DNA from: JAZDJJ01 sp043804035
GTDB taxonomy: Bacteria; Bacteroidota; Bacteroidia; Palsa-948
Direction of reading: 5' to 3'
Assembly (NCBI GenBank): GCA_043804035.1
Contig: JAZDJJ010000084.1
Location: forward strand, 1-15,567
Length of the DNA stretch: 15,567 nt
Part shown: one piece after another, positions 7,501 through 15,333 of the stretch
Layout: every line of letters begins with the position of its first letter
Numbering within the stretch: position 1 is the first letter of the stretch
Notes under the pieces: generated by a model
Told to the model about the DNA's origin: nothing
Database searches by the model: none
Seen by the model: the letters and a program-made list of their open reading frames with translations, nothing else
Program-made: the position numbers and the translations under genes

Positions 7501-10500
7501 CATCACTTCTCAAACAGTAACGGGACTTTGTGCAGGAACATACATTGTTACTGTCAGAGATGCAAATAATTGTACCGATATAGAAACAATAATCATAACT
7601 CAACCGAATGTTCTTTCTGCATCCATTGCTTCCACCACTTCCAGTTGTACTTCTTGTACCGGCTCTGCAACGGTAAGCCCTTTAGGAGGAACATTGCCTT
7701 ATACTTTTTCGTGGGCTCCTTCCGGACAAACCACTATCACTGCAAGCGGATTATGTATTGGCACTTATACAGTAATCGTTACAGATGCTAATAATTGTGC
7801 GACAACAGTTACCGCTATAATAAATCCGGTGGTAACATTAACGATAACAGTTTCAGGTACAATTATGAGATGCAATGGTTCATGCGATGGTATTGCAACT
7901 GTTACTCCTTTCGGTGGGTTTACTCCTTACACTTATACATGGACACCAAGCGGACAAACTACTCAATCGGCAACAGGACTATGTGCAGGAACTCACACAA
8001 TTGTTGTAGCAGATGTGAATGGATGCTTTACCTCTGGTGTTGTTACATTCACCGACCCGCAGGCACTGGGTGCAACATTAAATAGCACTACTGCTTCCTG
8101 CGGACTATGCAATGGAACTGCAACAGCAACTTCATCGGGAGGAACAGGTGCTTATACATATTTATGGAGTTCATTTCCGATTCAAACATCATCTACTGCT
8201 ACAGGACTTTGTCCCGGTTCATACACAGTAACTATTAATGATGCAAACAACTGTATCTTTACCAATACTGTATCTGTAGGAAATATTCCTGTTATCACAG
8301 ATAATCATTCTGTTACAAATGCTAATTGCGGAATGAGTAATGGAAGTATTTGTGTGGCTCCTACAGGTGGCACTTTTCCTTACACTTATTTATGGTCTCC
8401 CGGTGGAGCAACCACTTCTTGCATTACAGGTATTCCCGCAGGTATTTATACTATAACAATTACAGATGTGTTGGCTTGTTCTAATGTTTTTCCTATTACT
8501 GTGAGCAACATAAACAGTCCTGTGATAAATGTTCTTTCTGCTATTAGCCCGCTTTGTCATGGCTATTGCAACGGTTCTATTTCTGTTTCTGTATCGGGTG
8601 GAATATCTCCTTATACTTTTTTATGGTCACCAGGCGGGCAAACCACAACTACCATCTCTGCACTTTGTGCCGGAACTTATATATTTCAGGTAACAGATGC
8701 CGCCTCTTGTATTTCTTTTGAAACTATAATACTCACAGAGCCAACTGCAATTTCTGTTGGTTCGCCGGTTATTACAAATGTTACTTGCAACGGAGGAAAC
8801 AATGGAAGTATATGCCTTTCGCCTACTGGCGGTGTGAGTCCTTATACTTTTCTGTGGAGCAACGGACAAACTACTTCGTGTGCTACAGGACTTACCGCAG
8901 GAACTTATACAGTAACTATTGGCGATGCAGTTGGATGTAGTGATGTTATGGTAATTCCTATCAGTGAGCCAACTTTACTTTCGGTTATTCCTTCATCATC
9001 CAATGTTATCTGTAATGGAAATTGCGATGGCACTGCATCAGTAGTTGTATCGGGTGGAACTTTTCCCTATACATATTCATGGAATACCGGCTCTCCACTT
9101 CCTTCTATCGTTGGGCAATGTCCCGGAACATACAGCGTATTAGTAACAGATAATCATGGTTGCAGTAACATAAATAATTTTGTGATTACCGAACCCTCTG
9201 TACTTACTTCTACAGTAACATCAAGCAATATTACCTGTAATGGTAATTGCGATGGCACTGCTTCTGTTGTTGCATCGGGGGGAACTTTTCCATATACATA
9301 TTTGTGGTCTTTGAATGGGCAAACCACTTCTTCTATTACAGGACTTTGTGCGGGAACATATATTATTGCAATTACAGATGCACACAGTTGCGCTACTTCA
9401 CAATCTGTAACCATTACTCAGCCACTTCTGCTCACAGCAACGGTAACAACAACTAATGCAACTTGTTTTGGAACATGTAATGGAACAGCATCAGTATCAG
9501 CAGCAGGAGGCAGTCCGCCCTATACATATTTATGGAGCGGCGGACAAACCACTTCTTCGGTTACAGGACTTTGTGCGGGTTCATATACACTTACTGTTTC
9601 CGATGCTAATAGTTGTAACTCTGTACAGATATTTTCTATTACTTATCCTGCACAGCTTCAAGCAAATATCAACAGCACTTCTCCAAGTTGTTCAGGTAGT
9701 TGTGATGGAACAGTTACTTCATATCCTATTGGCGGAACTGCTCCTTATACTTTCCTGTGGAATAACAGTCAAACAACAGCAACTGCAACTGGGTTATGTG
9801 CAGGTACTGTTACTCTCACTCTTACTGATGCAAACAATTGTTTTATATCTCAGTTCGTTACGCTTTTTGCTCCTGCTCCTGTAACGCTTTCTTCGGCTGC
9901 AACACAAGCAACCTGCGGAGTATGTAATGGAAGTATTACTGATATTCCTTCGGGAGGAACTGCTCCTTATACTTACTTATGGAATACAGGTGCTACCACT
10001 GCTACTATTACCGGACTCTGTGCAAATATATATACACTGACCGTAACAGATGCAAATGGATGCACAAATACAGATGCTATTATTTTGAATAATACGGCTG
10101 GACCAATACTGACCCTCAGCGAAACCAACGTTACATGCTTTGGTGCATGTAATGGAACTGCCAGTGTAATTGCAACAGGCGATAGTCCATTTATTTATCT
10201 ATGGACTCCGGGCGGACAAACCACTACTGTTGCTACAGGTCTTTGTCCTGCTAATTATTTTATCAATGTAACTGATATTAACGGCTGCATAACTATTAAT
10301 AATATCAACCTTACTCAGCCACCACAGATGGCTGCAAGTTCAAATATTACTAAAGCCACTTGTTTTGGTTTGTGCGATGGAGCAATAACAGTAACTGCTT
10401 CAGGGGGAACAGGTGCTTATACTTATTTATGGTTGCCGGGCAGACAAACAACTTCTTCTATCTCTTCTCAATGTGCAGGAAATTATTCTTTGACAATCAC

Positions 10501-12427
10501 AGATGCCAACAATTGTATATTGACAAATACACTTACCATCGGGCAGAATACTATCATTACTTCTTCGGTAACATCAACAAATAATTTCTGTAATGCTTCT
10601 TGCATTGGTACTGCTACTGTAACTATTTCGGGTGGAACACTTCCCTATACTTACCTCTGGAGTAATAGTCAGACCAACAGCATAGCAACAGGACTTTGTG
10701 CAGGAACTCATACGATTACAGTAACTGATGCTATCGGATGTATCAAAATTGATTCTGCAATCATCACTGAACCTACTGCACTGACTACAACTGTTTCCGG
10801 TGTAAATCCATTGTGTAATGGTGATTGCAATGGTTCTGTTTCTGTTACAACTACGGGGGGAACACCGCCTTATATATATTCATGGAATAATGGTTGTACA
10901 ACTACTGCTTGTACAGGATTATGTGCAGGAACATACACTATCATCGTAACCGATAATAACGGCTGCATAATTCAAAACACAATTTCTATTACTGCTCCTA
11001 CTGTTCTTTCTGTAACGAATGTGATAACTAATACAAGTTGTAATTATAGCAGTGATGGAAGTATTAACATTACTCCTACGGGAGGAATTCCATCATATAC
11101 ATTTTCATGGTCAAATGGTGCAACTACCGAAGATATCACCACTCTTACAGCAGGTCTTTATTCTGTTACTATTACCGATACAAATGGATGTTCTATCAAC
11201 GATACGATAAGAGTTGGTGTAACGACTGTTGTTACTGCCATTGCCGGAAAAGATACTTCTTTCTGCACAGGCGGTACAGCAACACTTTGCAACAACAGCA
11301 TCAATGCAACATCAATTGGATGGTACCAACTGACCAACTGGACATCTTTGGGAAATACCAATTGTATAAATGTAAGTCCTGATGTAGGTTCTTTTTCTTA
11401 CGCACTCATCGCTCAAAACGGAATTTGCATGGATACCGATACCGTGGTTGTAACTGTGGTTGCTTATCCCGTTGTAATTGCAAGTAATGATATCACTATT
11501 TGTTCGGGAAGCACTGTTTCTATTTGTGCAAGCGGAGCAGGAAATTATCAATGGTATCAATTACCTACGTGGACATCTCTTGGAACGGGAGCATGTGTTA
11601 ATGTTTCTCCCGTTATAGGAATAACTAATTATGCAGTGATTGGACTTAACAGCACTTGTGCAGATACTGATACTGTTTCTATAACAGTTCTTCATATACC
11701 TATTGCTAATGCAGGTAACGACATTACTTCTTGCTCTGGCAACAGTATAACGTTCTGTGGTACAGCAGTGAATGCTACTTCATATAGTTGGTATGAGATT
11801 ACGAGTTGGACATTGATTGATACAACGGCTTGCATAACTACTGCTCCTTTTTCCAGCACCGATTATGTATTTGTTGCAACCAATGGTTTCTGTTCCGACA
11901 CCGATACAGTTGCAACAATTGTTTATTCATTGCCATTAGTTGATGCAGGAAACGATGTTACCATTCTATCTTCAAAAAGTACTGTGCTCAATGGAACGGG
12001 TAGCGGCATTTATACATGGATGCCTTCTGCCGGACTGAACGATACTACTATTTACAATCCTATTGCTACGCCTTCTGTTACCACAACTTATACTCTGATG
12101 GTAACTGATGTTAATGGATGCACAAACATGGATTCGGTAACAGTAATCGTTGTTCCTGATGTTATTGCAACAGATGGTATTTCGCCCAATGGTGACGGAA
12201 AAAATGATGAATGGATAATTCCTAATATTGAAAAGTTTCCCGGATGCGTTGTAGAAATTTACAACAGATGGGGAGAATTGCTTTTCCGTTCTGTTGGCTA
12301 CACCGAAAAATTCAAAGGAACTTACAAAGGAAAAAATTTGCCTGTGGGAACATATTATTATGTGATAAATCTGAACAGCAAACTACATGAAGAACCAATT
12401 ACGGGACCAATAACGATAATGAGGTAG
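4595..12427 (+). CDS. Giant SprB-repeat surface adhesin with gliding-motility-type T9SS C-terminal domain
   Basis: A 2610-aa exported protein. Residues 1-22 form a signal peptide (M-D-F-K-K, hydrophobic core, T-F-A before Gly). Residues ~23-245 are an N-terminal beta-rich domain opening with F-W-I-G-G-S-G-N-W-N-D-P-S-H-W-S and D-D-V-I-F-D, typical of large Bacteroidota surface proteins. Residues ~249-2207 hold 26 SprB-type repeats. Residues ~2215-2446 hold three cysteine-rich Ig-like repeats, ~2449-2524 one PKD-like repeat, and ~2526-2610 the C-terminal domain (G-I-S-P-N-G-D-G-K-N-D-E-W, E-I-Y-N-R-W-G, G-T-Y-Y-Y-V), the CHU_C/type B signal for T9SS export. SprB of Flavobacterium johnsoniae is the mobile gliding adhesin; this protein shares the repeat and tail types but is much shorter than SprB, so adhesin is a sound call and a gliding role is only possible. 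It stands alone, with no neighbouring gld/spr or PorP/SprF-like gene. Nearly every SprB repeat has an extra cysteine pair. Confidence 0.93.
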   Translation: MDFKKIFSYIIFFFLFLSATFAGEKFWIGGSGNWNDPSHWSEKSGGKNNSSVPSSLDDVIFDNNSFRNDGDVVFINSNAECRNMTWQNLSYTPVFSGTKTISLYVYGSLAFAPEMTNQFEGKLFFKSNQNGNTIFSANQIFSGDIYFDGKEGEWKLLNDIQTSGTSSIYLLEGSLNTNSKNIFCQSFICSGEKKRSLVLGNSKVIIRDQWDFNNTFNLIFDAGQSKIIFLNKTSSRFLDCTVSGFTTKNPTCNKNCDGAIKVLLTGGTPPFTYQWLPTTPYGAGTDSIYNLCNGTYLIIVTDGDGNVCAGDTGIYEPAALFGITSQKSATCMGNCDGKAIISSVTGGTPPYTYAWSSVPVQTTSTATGLCTGNYTITLTDRKGCIFLNNVTVNQPLVLSPNGSLTNITCFGNCNGTASVAPTGGTLPYTYLWMPGGATTSSILGLCAPSTYTCTVTDANRCVTTYIASIAQATELTVAVTGTNLLCNGVCTGSARAIPSGGNSPYTYLWVPGNATTSSVTGLCAGTYSITVTDANGCNKNTFITITQPPVLDGTITKNNITCNGLCNGQATANPIGGTSPYTYLWSTGQTTQTITGLCVGTYSITGTDANGCIKTGNVAITEPALLTVTPSKTDVTCNGICNGSVTATVAGGTIPYTYAWSNGCTTSACLSLCAGTYSITVTDFNGCTATASITINSPILLVPNLSSVPASCFGVCDGSVSSSPSGGTLPYTYLWSSGCTTSSCIALCAGSYTLILTDANSCVVTKTVSITQPIVLTTSVIAVPNPLSCFGDCNETAAVSVSGGSAPYTYLWSPGGQTTHSITGQCSGTFTVNVTDAKGCTSFSTVTVTEPNLLTVVTIPVNPSCNGMCDGSISATVSGGVPSYTYQWMPGGQTTSSITGLCSGSYTLTVTDSKGCNNMATFTLITPPILNANASIINNISCAGICDGSVTANPTGGTLPYTYLWNPGSITSQTVTGLCAGTYIVTVRDANNCTDIETIIITQPNVLSASIASTTSSCTSCTGSATVSPLGGTLPYTFSWAPSGQTTITASGLCIGTYTVIVTDANNCATTVTAIINPVVTLTITVSGTIMRCNGSCDGIATVTPFGGFTPYTYTWTPSGQTTQSATGLCAGTHTIVVADVNGCFTSGVVTFTDPQALGATLNSTTASCGLCNGTATATSSGGTGAYTYLWSSFPIQTSSTATGLCPGSYTVTINDANNCIFTNTVSVGNIPVITDNHSVTNANCGMSNGSICVAPTGGTFPYTYLWSPGGATTSCITGIPAGIYTITITDVLACSNVFPITVSNINSPVINVLSAISPLCHGYCNGSISVSVSGGISPYTFLWSPGGQTTTTISALCAGTYIFQVTDAASCISFETIILTEPTAISVGSPVITNVTCNGGNNGSICLSPTGGVSPYTFLWSNGQTTSCATGLTAGTYTVTIGDAVGCSDVMVIPISEPTLLSVIPSSSNVICNGNCDGTASVVVSGGTFPYTYSWNTGSPLPSIVGQCPGTYSVLVTDNHGCSNINNFVITEPSVLTSTVTSSNITCNGNCDGTASVVASGGTFPYTYLWSLNGQTTSSITGLCAGTYIIAITDAHSCATSQSVTITQPLLLTATVTTTNATCFGTCNGTASVSAAGGSPPYTYLWSGGQTTSSVTGLCAGSYTLTVSDANSCNSVQIFSITYPAQLQANINSTSPSCSGSCDGTVTSYPIGGTAPYTFLWNNSQTTATATGLCAGTVTLTLTDANNCFISQFVTLFAPAPVTLSSAATQATCGVCNGSITDIPSGGTAPYTYLWNTGATTATITGLCANIYTLTVTDANGCTNTDAIILNNTAGPILTLSETNVTCFGACNGTASVIATGDSPFIYLWTPGGQTTTVATGLCPANYFINVTDINGCITINNINLTQPPQMAASSNITKATCFGLCDGAITVTASGGTGAYTYLWLPGRQTTSSISSQCAGNYSLTITDANNCILTNTLTIGQNTIITSSVTSTNNFCNASCIGTATVTISGGTLPYTYLWSNSQTNSIATGLCAGTHTITVTDAIGCIKIDSAIITEPTALTTTVSGVNPLCNGDCNGSVSVTTTGGTPPYIYSWNNGCTTTACTGLCAGTYTIIVTDNNGCIIQNTISITAPTVLSVTNVITNTSCNYSSDGSINITPTGGIPSYTFSWSNGATTEDITTLTAGLYSVTITDTNGCSINDTIRVGVTTVVTAIAGKDTSFCTGGTATLCNNSINATSIGWYQLTNWTSLGNTNCINVSPDVGSFSYALIAQNGICMDTDTVVVTVVAYPVVIASNDITICSGSTVSICASGAGNYQWYQLPTWTSLGTGACVNVSPVIGITNYAVIGLNSTCADTDTVSITVLHIPIANAGNDITSCSGNSITFCGTAVNATSYSWYEITSWTLIDTTACITTAPFSSTDYVFVATNGFCSDTDTVATIVYSLPLVDAGNDVTILSSKSTVLNGTGSGIYTWMPSAGLNDTTIYNPIATPSVTTTYTLMVTDVNGCTNMDSVTVIVVPDVIATDGISPNGDGKNDEWIIPNIEKFPGCVVEIYNRWGELLFRSVGYTEKFKGTYKGKNLPVGTYYYVINLNSKLHEEPITGPITIMR
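5338..11215 (+). repeat. Array of 26 SprB-type repeats, about 75 residues each
   Basis: The unit runs C-N-G-x-C-D/N-G-T-A-x-V, G-G-T-x-P-Y-T-Y-L-W, S-x-G-x-T-T-S-S-I-T, G-L-C-A-G-T-Y-T-V-T-V-T-D-A-N-G-C and I-T-x-P. I counted 26 copies of the P-Y-T-Y-L-W-like core. Cys1 (start of unit) and Cys4 (N-G-C) are present in all. Cys2 (in C-x-x-x-C) and Cys3 (in L/Q-C) are present in 23. In units 14 and 16 both are replaced by Cys at S-I-C and T-T-S-C; in unit 26 both are missing. Units 11, 13 and 21 have a one-residue shorter C-x-x-C. Units 6, 7 and 25 carry an additional G-C-T-T-x-x-C pair. Units 17 and 18 are nearly identical over their first halves, including at DNA level. Confidence 0.9.
11236..12165 (+). 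repeat. Three cysteine-rich Ig-like repeats followed by one PKD-like repeat
   Basis: The units start at A-G-K-D-T-S-F-C, A-S-N-D-I-T-I-C, A-G-N-D-I-T-S-C and A-G-N-D-V-T-I-L, spaced about 77-80 residues apart. The first three share W-Y-Q/E-L/I-T-x-W-T and end in C-x-D-T-D-T-V. Each has four cysteines: one at the start, one in the next strand (L-C, I-C or F-C), one before the P strand (C-I/V-N-V-S-P or C-I-T-T-A-P) and one before D-T-D. The fourth unit lacks the first three and looks like an ordinary PKD-type module (Y-T-W-M-P-S-A-G-L, T-T-T-Y-T-L). The array joins the SprB repeats to the export domain. Confidence 0.8.
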
Positions 12428-12463
12428 GAGAACAGGAAATTGTCTGAACCATGATTTATGTGA

Positions 12464-12614
12464 TTAAGGGCAGTTCCAAAAATACAAAAAAACACTTAAC
12501 CACGAAGGTCACCAAAAAATCACAAAGTTCACAAAGCATTGATTTTATTGAGTTCTTTGTGAAATGACTTTGTGTGCTCTGTGGTTAAAAACCAATTTTT
12601 GGAATTGCCCTTAA
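12464..12614. repeat. 151-bp palindromic element with nested inverted repeats
   Basis: The outer arms are 20 nt each (12464-12483 and 12595-12614), beginning ttaagggcag on the left and ending gcccttaa on the right, and pair at 19 of 20 positions. Inside, cttaaccac / gtggttaa (12495-12503, 12581-12588) and repeated cacaaag / ctttgtg blocks form a second stem. No protein is encoded. The layout (outer plus inner inverted repeats) parallels the element at 3945-4060, but the sequences differ. Transcribed between the adhesin gene and alaS it would fold strongly and may end or attenuate transcription; that role is inferred. No clear target duplication is seen. Confidence 0.72.
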
Positions 12615-12660
12615 ATGATAAATGATTATTAGTTGAATTTGTTTTAAAATTGCCCCCATA

Positions 12661-15324
12661 ATGAAATCAAATAAAATTCGCGAAAAGTTTTTAGAATATT
12701 TCCGAAGCAGAGACCATGAGATTGTATCTTCTGCTCCCCTTGTTATAAAGAACGATTCTACTCTAATGTTCACCAACGCGGGTATGAATCAGTTCAAAGA
12801 TTTATTTCTTGGTAACACTCCGATAAAATTTCCGCGCATTGCCAACACACAAAAATGTTTACGCGTTTCAGGTAAGCATAATGACTTAGAGGAAGTTGGA
12901 ATAGATACTTATCATCACACAATGTTTGAGATGATGGGTAACTGGTCGTTTGGAAACTATTTTAAAAAAGAAGCAATTAAATGGGCTTGGAATTTACTTA
13001 CCGGCGTTTATCGGATTTCGCCAGATAGATTATTCGTTACTGTTTTTGAAGGAAGCACAGAAGAAAATATTCAGCCGGATAATGAATCTGCTGATTGCTG
13101 GAAAATGTATATTTCTCCTGATAGAATTATCAACGGAGTGGCAAAAGATAATTTTTGGGAGATGGGAAAAACCGGACCTTGTGGTCCCTGTTCCGAAATT
13201 CATATTGACATGCGCGATGATAACGAACGCGAAGAAGTAGATGGAAAAACTTTGGTAAACAAAGGAACTCCTCATGTAATAGAAATCTGGAATTTGGTTT
13301 TCATAGAGTTCAATCGGAAAGCAGATGGTTCTCTTGAAAAACTTCCAACACAACATGTGGATACAGGAATGGGATTTGAACGTTTATGCATGGTTTTACA
13401 GAAAAAAAAATCTACTTATGACACAGATATTTTTCAGCATATCATCCAAAAGATAGAAGATATCTGCGGGCTTCGCTATCAATCCGAAAGTAGAACTCCT
13501 CAAGCAGAAATTGTTAACGTTGGTATGCGGGTAATTGCCGACCATATTCGCGCAATTGCTTTCACTATTACTGACGGACAACTTCCTTCTAACACAGGCG
13601 CAGGTTATGTGATACGCAGGATTTTACGCAGAGCAGTACGTTACGGATACCAGTCGCTTGGAATAAAAGAACCTTTTCTACATCGTCTCATTCCTGTCCT
13701 CGCTAAACAAATGGGAATTTTTTTTCCTGAGTTAAACTCACAAAAACTTTTTGTGGAAAAAGTAATTAGGGAAGAAGAAATATCTTTCTTTCGCACAATG
13801 GAACAAGGATTAAAAAAAATAGATACTGTTTGTATCAACATTTCTAATGCAAAAAAAGAAAAAATTGTTGACGGAAAAATTGTTTTTGAACTTTACGATA
13901 CTTATGGATTTCCGCTTGACCTCACTTCGCTCATCGCACGTCAATACGGATTGAGCATTGACGAAAAAAGTTTTGAAGATGAACTTGAAAAACAAAAATT
14001 ACGTTCAAAAGAAAATGTAAAAATACAAACAGATGATTGGTATTTTCCATCTTCTTCTCTTTCACATGAGCGGGAGAGTAGGGGAGATGTGTTTGTGGGA
14101 TATGATATGTTTGAAGCAGAAGTAAAGATTCTCAAATACAGAAAAGCAAAAGTTAAAAACAAAGAACTTTTCCAAATTATTTTTGACAAGACGCCCTTTT
14201 ATGCCGAAAGTGGAGGACAAATTGGCGACACCGGAACTTTAGAATCTGTAAATGAAAAAATAATTATTACCGATACACAAAAAGAAAATAATCTCATTAT
14301 TCATTTTTCTGAAACACTTCCAAAAAACTTATCTATCCCTTTTATCGCCCGTATAGATGAACAGAAACGATTGCTTACGATGAATAATCACACAGCAACA
14401 CATCTTCTTCATTCGGCATTAAGACAAGTGCTTGGAAAACATGTTGAACAAAAAGGTTCTCTTGTAAATAAAGAACATCTCAGATTTGATTTTTTACATT
14501 TCGCAAAAATCACAGATGATGAACTTGCAAAGAGTGAAGCAATAGTGAATGAAAAAATCCGTGAAAACATTTCTGCGAAAATTGAAATAATGTCGCTTGA
14601 TAAAGCAAAGAAGTTAGGAGCAATAGCTTTGTTTGGAGAAAAATATAGAGAGGAAGTTCGTGTTGTAACTTTCGGCGAAAATTATTCAACAGAACTTTGC
14701 GGAGGAACTCATGTTCAGAGTACGGGACAAATTGGTTATTTCAAAATTATATCGGAGAATGCTGTGGCAGCAGGCATTCGCAGGATAGAAGCAGTTACTG
14801 CTGTTAATGCAGAAGAATATATCAATCGTCAAATCGGAATGTTGAAACAATTGAAAGAATTACTTAACCATCCGAAAGATGTAATGAAAGGTATTGTGCA
14901 ATTGCAGGAACAAAATACAGAACTATTTAATCAGGTAAAATCATTGCTTCACGAAAAATCAAAATTTATTCAGGCAGAATTACTCGGCAAAATTCAAAAG
15001 CAAAACAACATCAACTTTATAGCAGAAAAAATAGAACTTAATTCTTCGGAAGAGATAAAGAATCTTGCTTATGAATTGAAAAATAAAGTGGAAAATCTTT
15101 TTCTTGTTCTCGGGGCAAATGTAAATGGAAAACCCTATTTAACAGTAATGATTTCTGATAATCTTGTGGAAGAAAAAAAACTTCACGCGGGCAACATCGT
15201 GAAAGAACTTGCAAAAGAAATTGCAGGTGGCGGTGGCGGACAGCCATTTTATGCTACTGCAGGTGGAACAGATGCTAAAGGAATTACAAAAGCCATAGAA
15301 AAAGCGAAAGAATTGTTAAATTAA
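12661..15324 (+). CDS. alaS: Alanine--tRNA ligase
   Basis: Cytoplasmic class II synthetase of 887 aa that charges tRNA-Ala and hydrolyses mischarged Ser- and Gly-tRNA-Ala. Order: aminoacylation domain (M-F-T-N-A-G-M-N-Q-F, R-V-S-G-K-H-N-D-L-E-E-V-G, M-G-N-W-S-F-G-N-Y-F; then the motif-3 region G-A-G-Y-V-I-R-R-I-L-R-R-A), a linker, an editing domain with zinc ligands His577 and His581 (H-T-A-T-H) and Cys680 and His684 (C-G-G-T-H), a helical region, and the C-Ala domain with the five-glycine run at 856-860 followed by Q-P-F. All key motifs are intact. The start at 12661 gives the canonical N-terminus K-I-R-E-K-F-L-E-Y-F. The linker at about residues 463-476 (S-S-L-S-H-E-R-E-S-R-G) looks inserted and may derive from a palindromic repeat. 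The gene begins 46 nt after the 151-bp palindrome, so its promoter would have to lie in that gap or within the element. Confidence 0.98.
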   Translation: MKSNKIREKFLEYFRSRDHEIVSSAPLVIKNDSTLMFTNAGMNQFKDLFLGNTPIKFPRIANTQKCLRVSGKHNDLEEVGIDTYHHTMFEMMGNWSFGNYFKKEAIKWAWNLLTGVYRISPDRLFVTVFEGSTEENIQPDNESADCWKMYISPDRIINGVAKDNFWEMGKTGPCGPCSEIHIDMRDDNEREEVDGKTLVNKGTPHVIEIWNLVFIEFNRKADGSLEKLPTQHVDTGMGFERLCMVLQKKKSTYDTDIFQHIIQKIEDICGLRYQSESRTPQAEIVNVGMRVIADHIRAIAFTITDGQLPSNTGAGYVIRRILRRAVRYGYQSLGIKEPFLHRLIPVLAKQMGIFFPELNSQKLFVEKVIREEEISFFRTMEQGLKKIDTVCINISNAKKEKIVDGKIVFELYDTYGFPLDLTSLIARQYGLSIDEKSFEDELEKQKLRSKENVKIQTDDWYFPSSSLSHERESRGDVFVGYDMFEAEVKILKYRKAKVKNKELFQIIFDKTPFYAESGGQIGDTGTLESVNEKIIITDTQKENNLIIHFSETLPKNLSIPFIARIDEQKRLLTMNNHTATHLLHSALRQVLGKHVEQKGSLVNKEHLRFDFLHFAKITDDELAKSEAIVNEKIRENISAKIEIMSLDKAKKLGAIALFGEKYREEVRVVTFGENYSTELCGGTHVQSTGQIGYFKIISENAVAAGIRRIEAVTAVNAEEYINRQIGMLKQLKELLNHPKDVMKGIVQLQEQNTELFNQVKSLLHEKSKFIQAELLGKIQKQNNINFIAEKIELNSSEEIKNLAYELKNKVENLFLVLGANVNGKPYLTVMISDNLVEEKKLHAGNIVKELAKEIAGGGGGQPFYATAGGTDAKGITKAIEKAKELLN
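14050..14090. repeat. Possible degenerate REP-like insertion in the alaS linker
   Basis: The DNA runs from a pyrimidine-rich arm (cttcttctctttc) through catgag to a purine-rich arm (cgggagagtaggggaga). The two arms are partly complementary. The layout and the reading (S-L-S-H-E-R-E-S-R-G) resemble the palindrome in the RCC1 gene, which reads P-S-P-N-G-E-G-W-G-E-E in the equivalent frame. It falls in the variable linker between the AlaRS aminoacylation and editing domains. The match is imperfect, so this is tentative. Confidence 0.35.
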
Positions 15325-15333
15325 GGTGTTCGT

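Noticed and set aside
6648..11560. Many 60-140 aa open frames on both strands inside the giant adhesin gene
   Set aside because: They are alternative-frame shadows of the repeat array and share its periodicity. The main frame carries the clear domain order, signal peptide and sorting domain.
12428..12660. Small RNA or tRNA gene between the adhesin and alaS
   Set aside because: The structure is fully explained by the nested palindrome, and no tRNA arms or T-loop sequence are visible.
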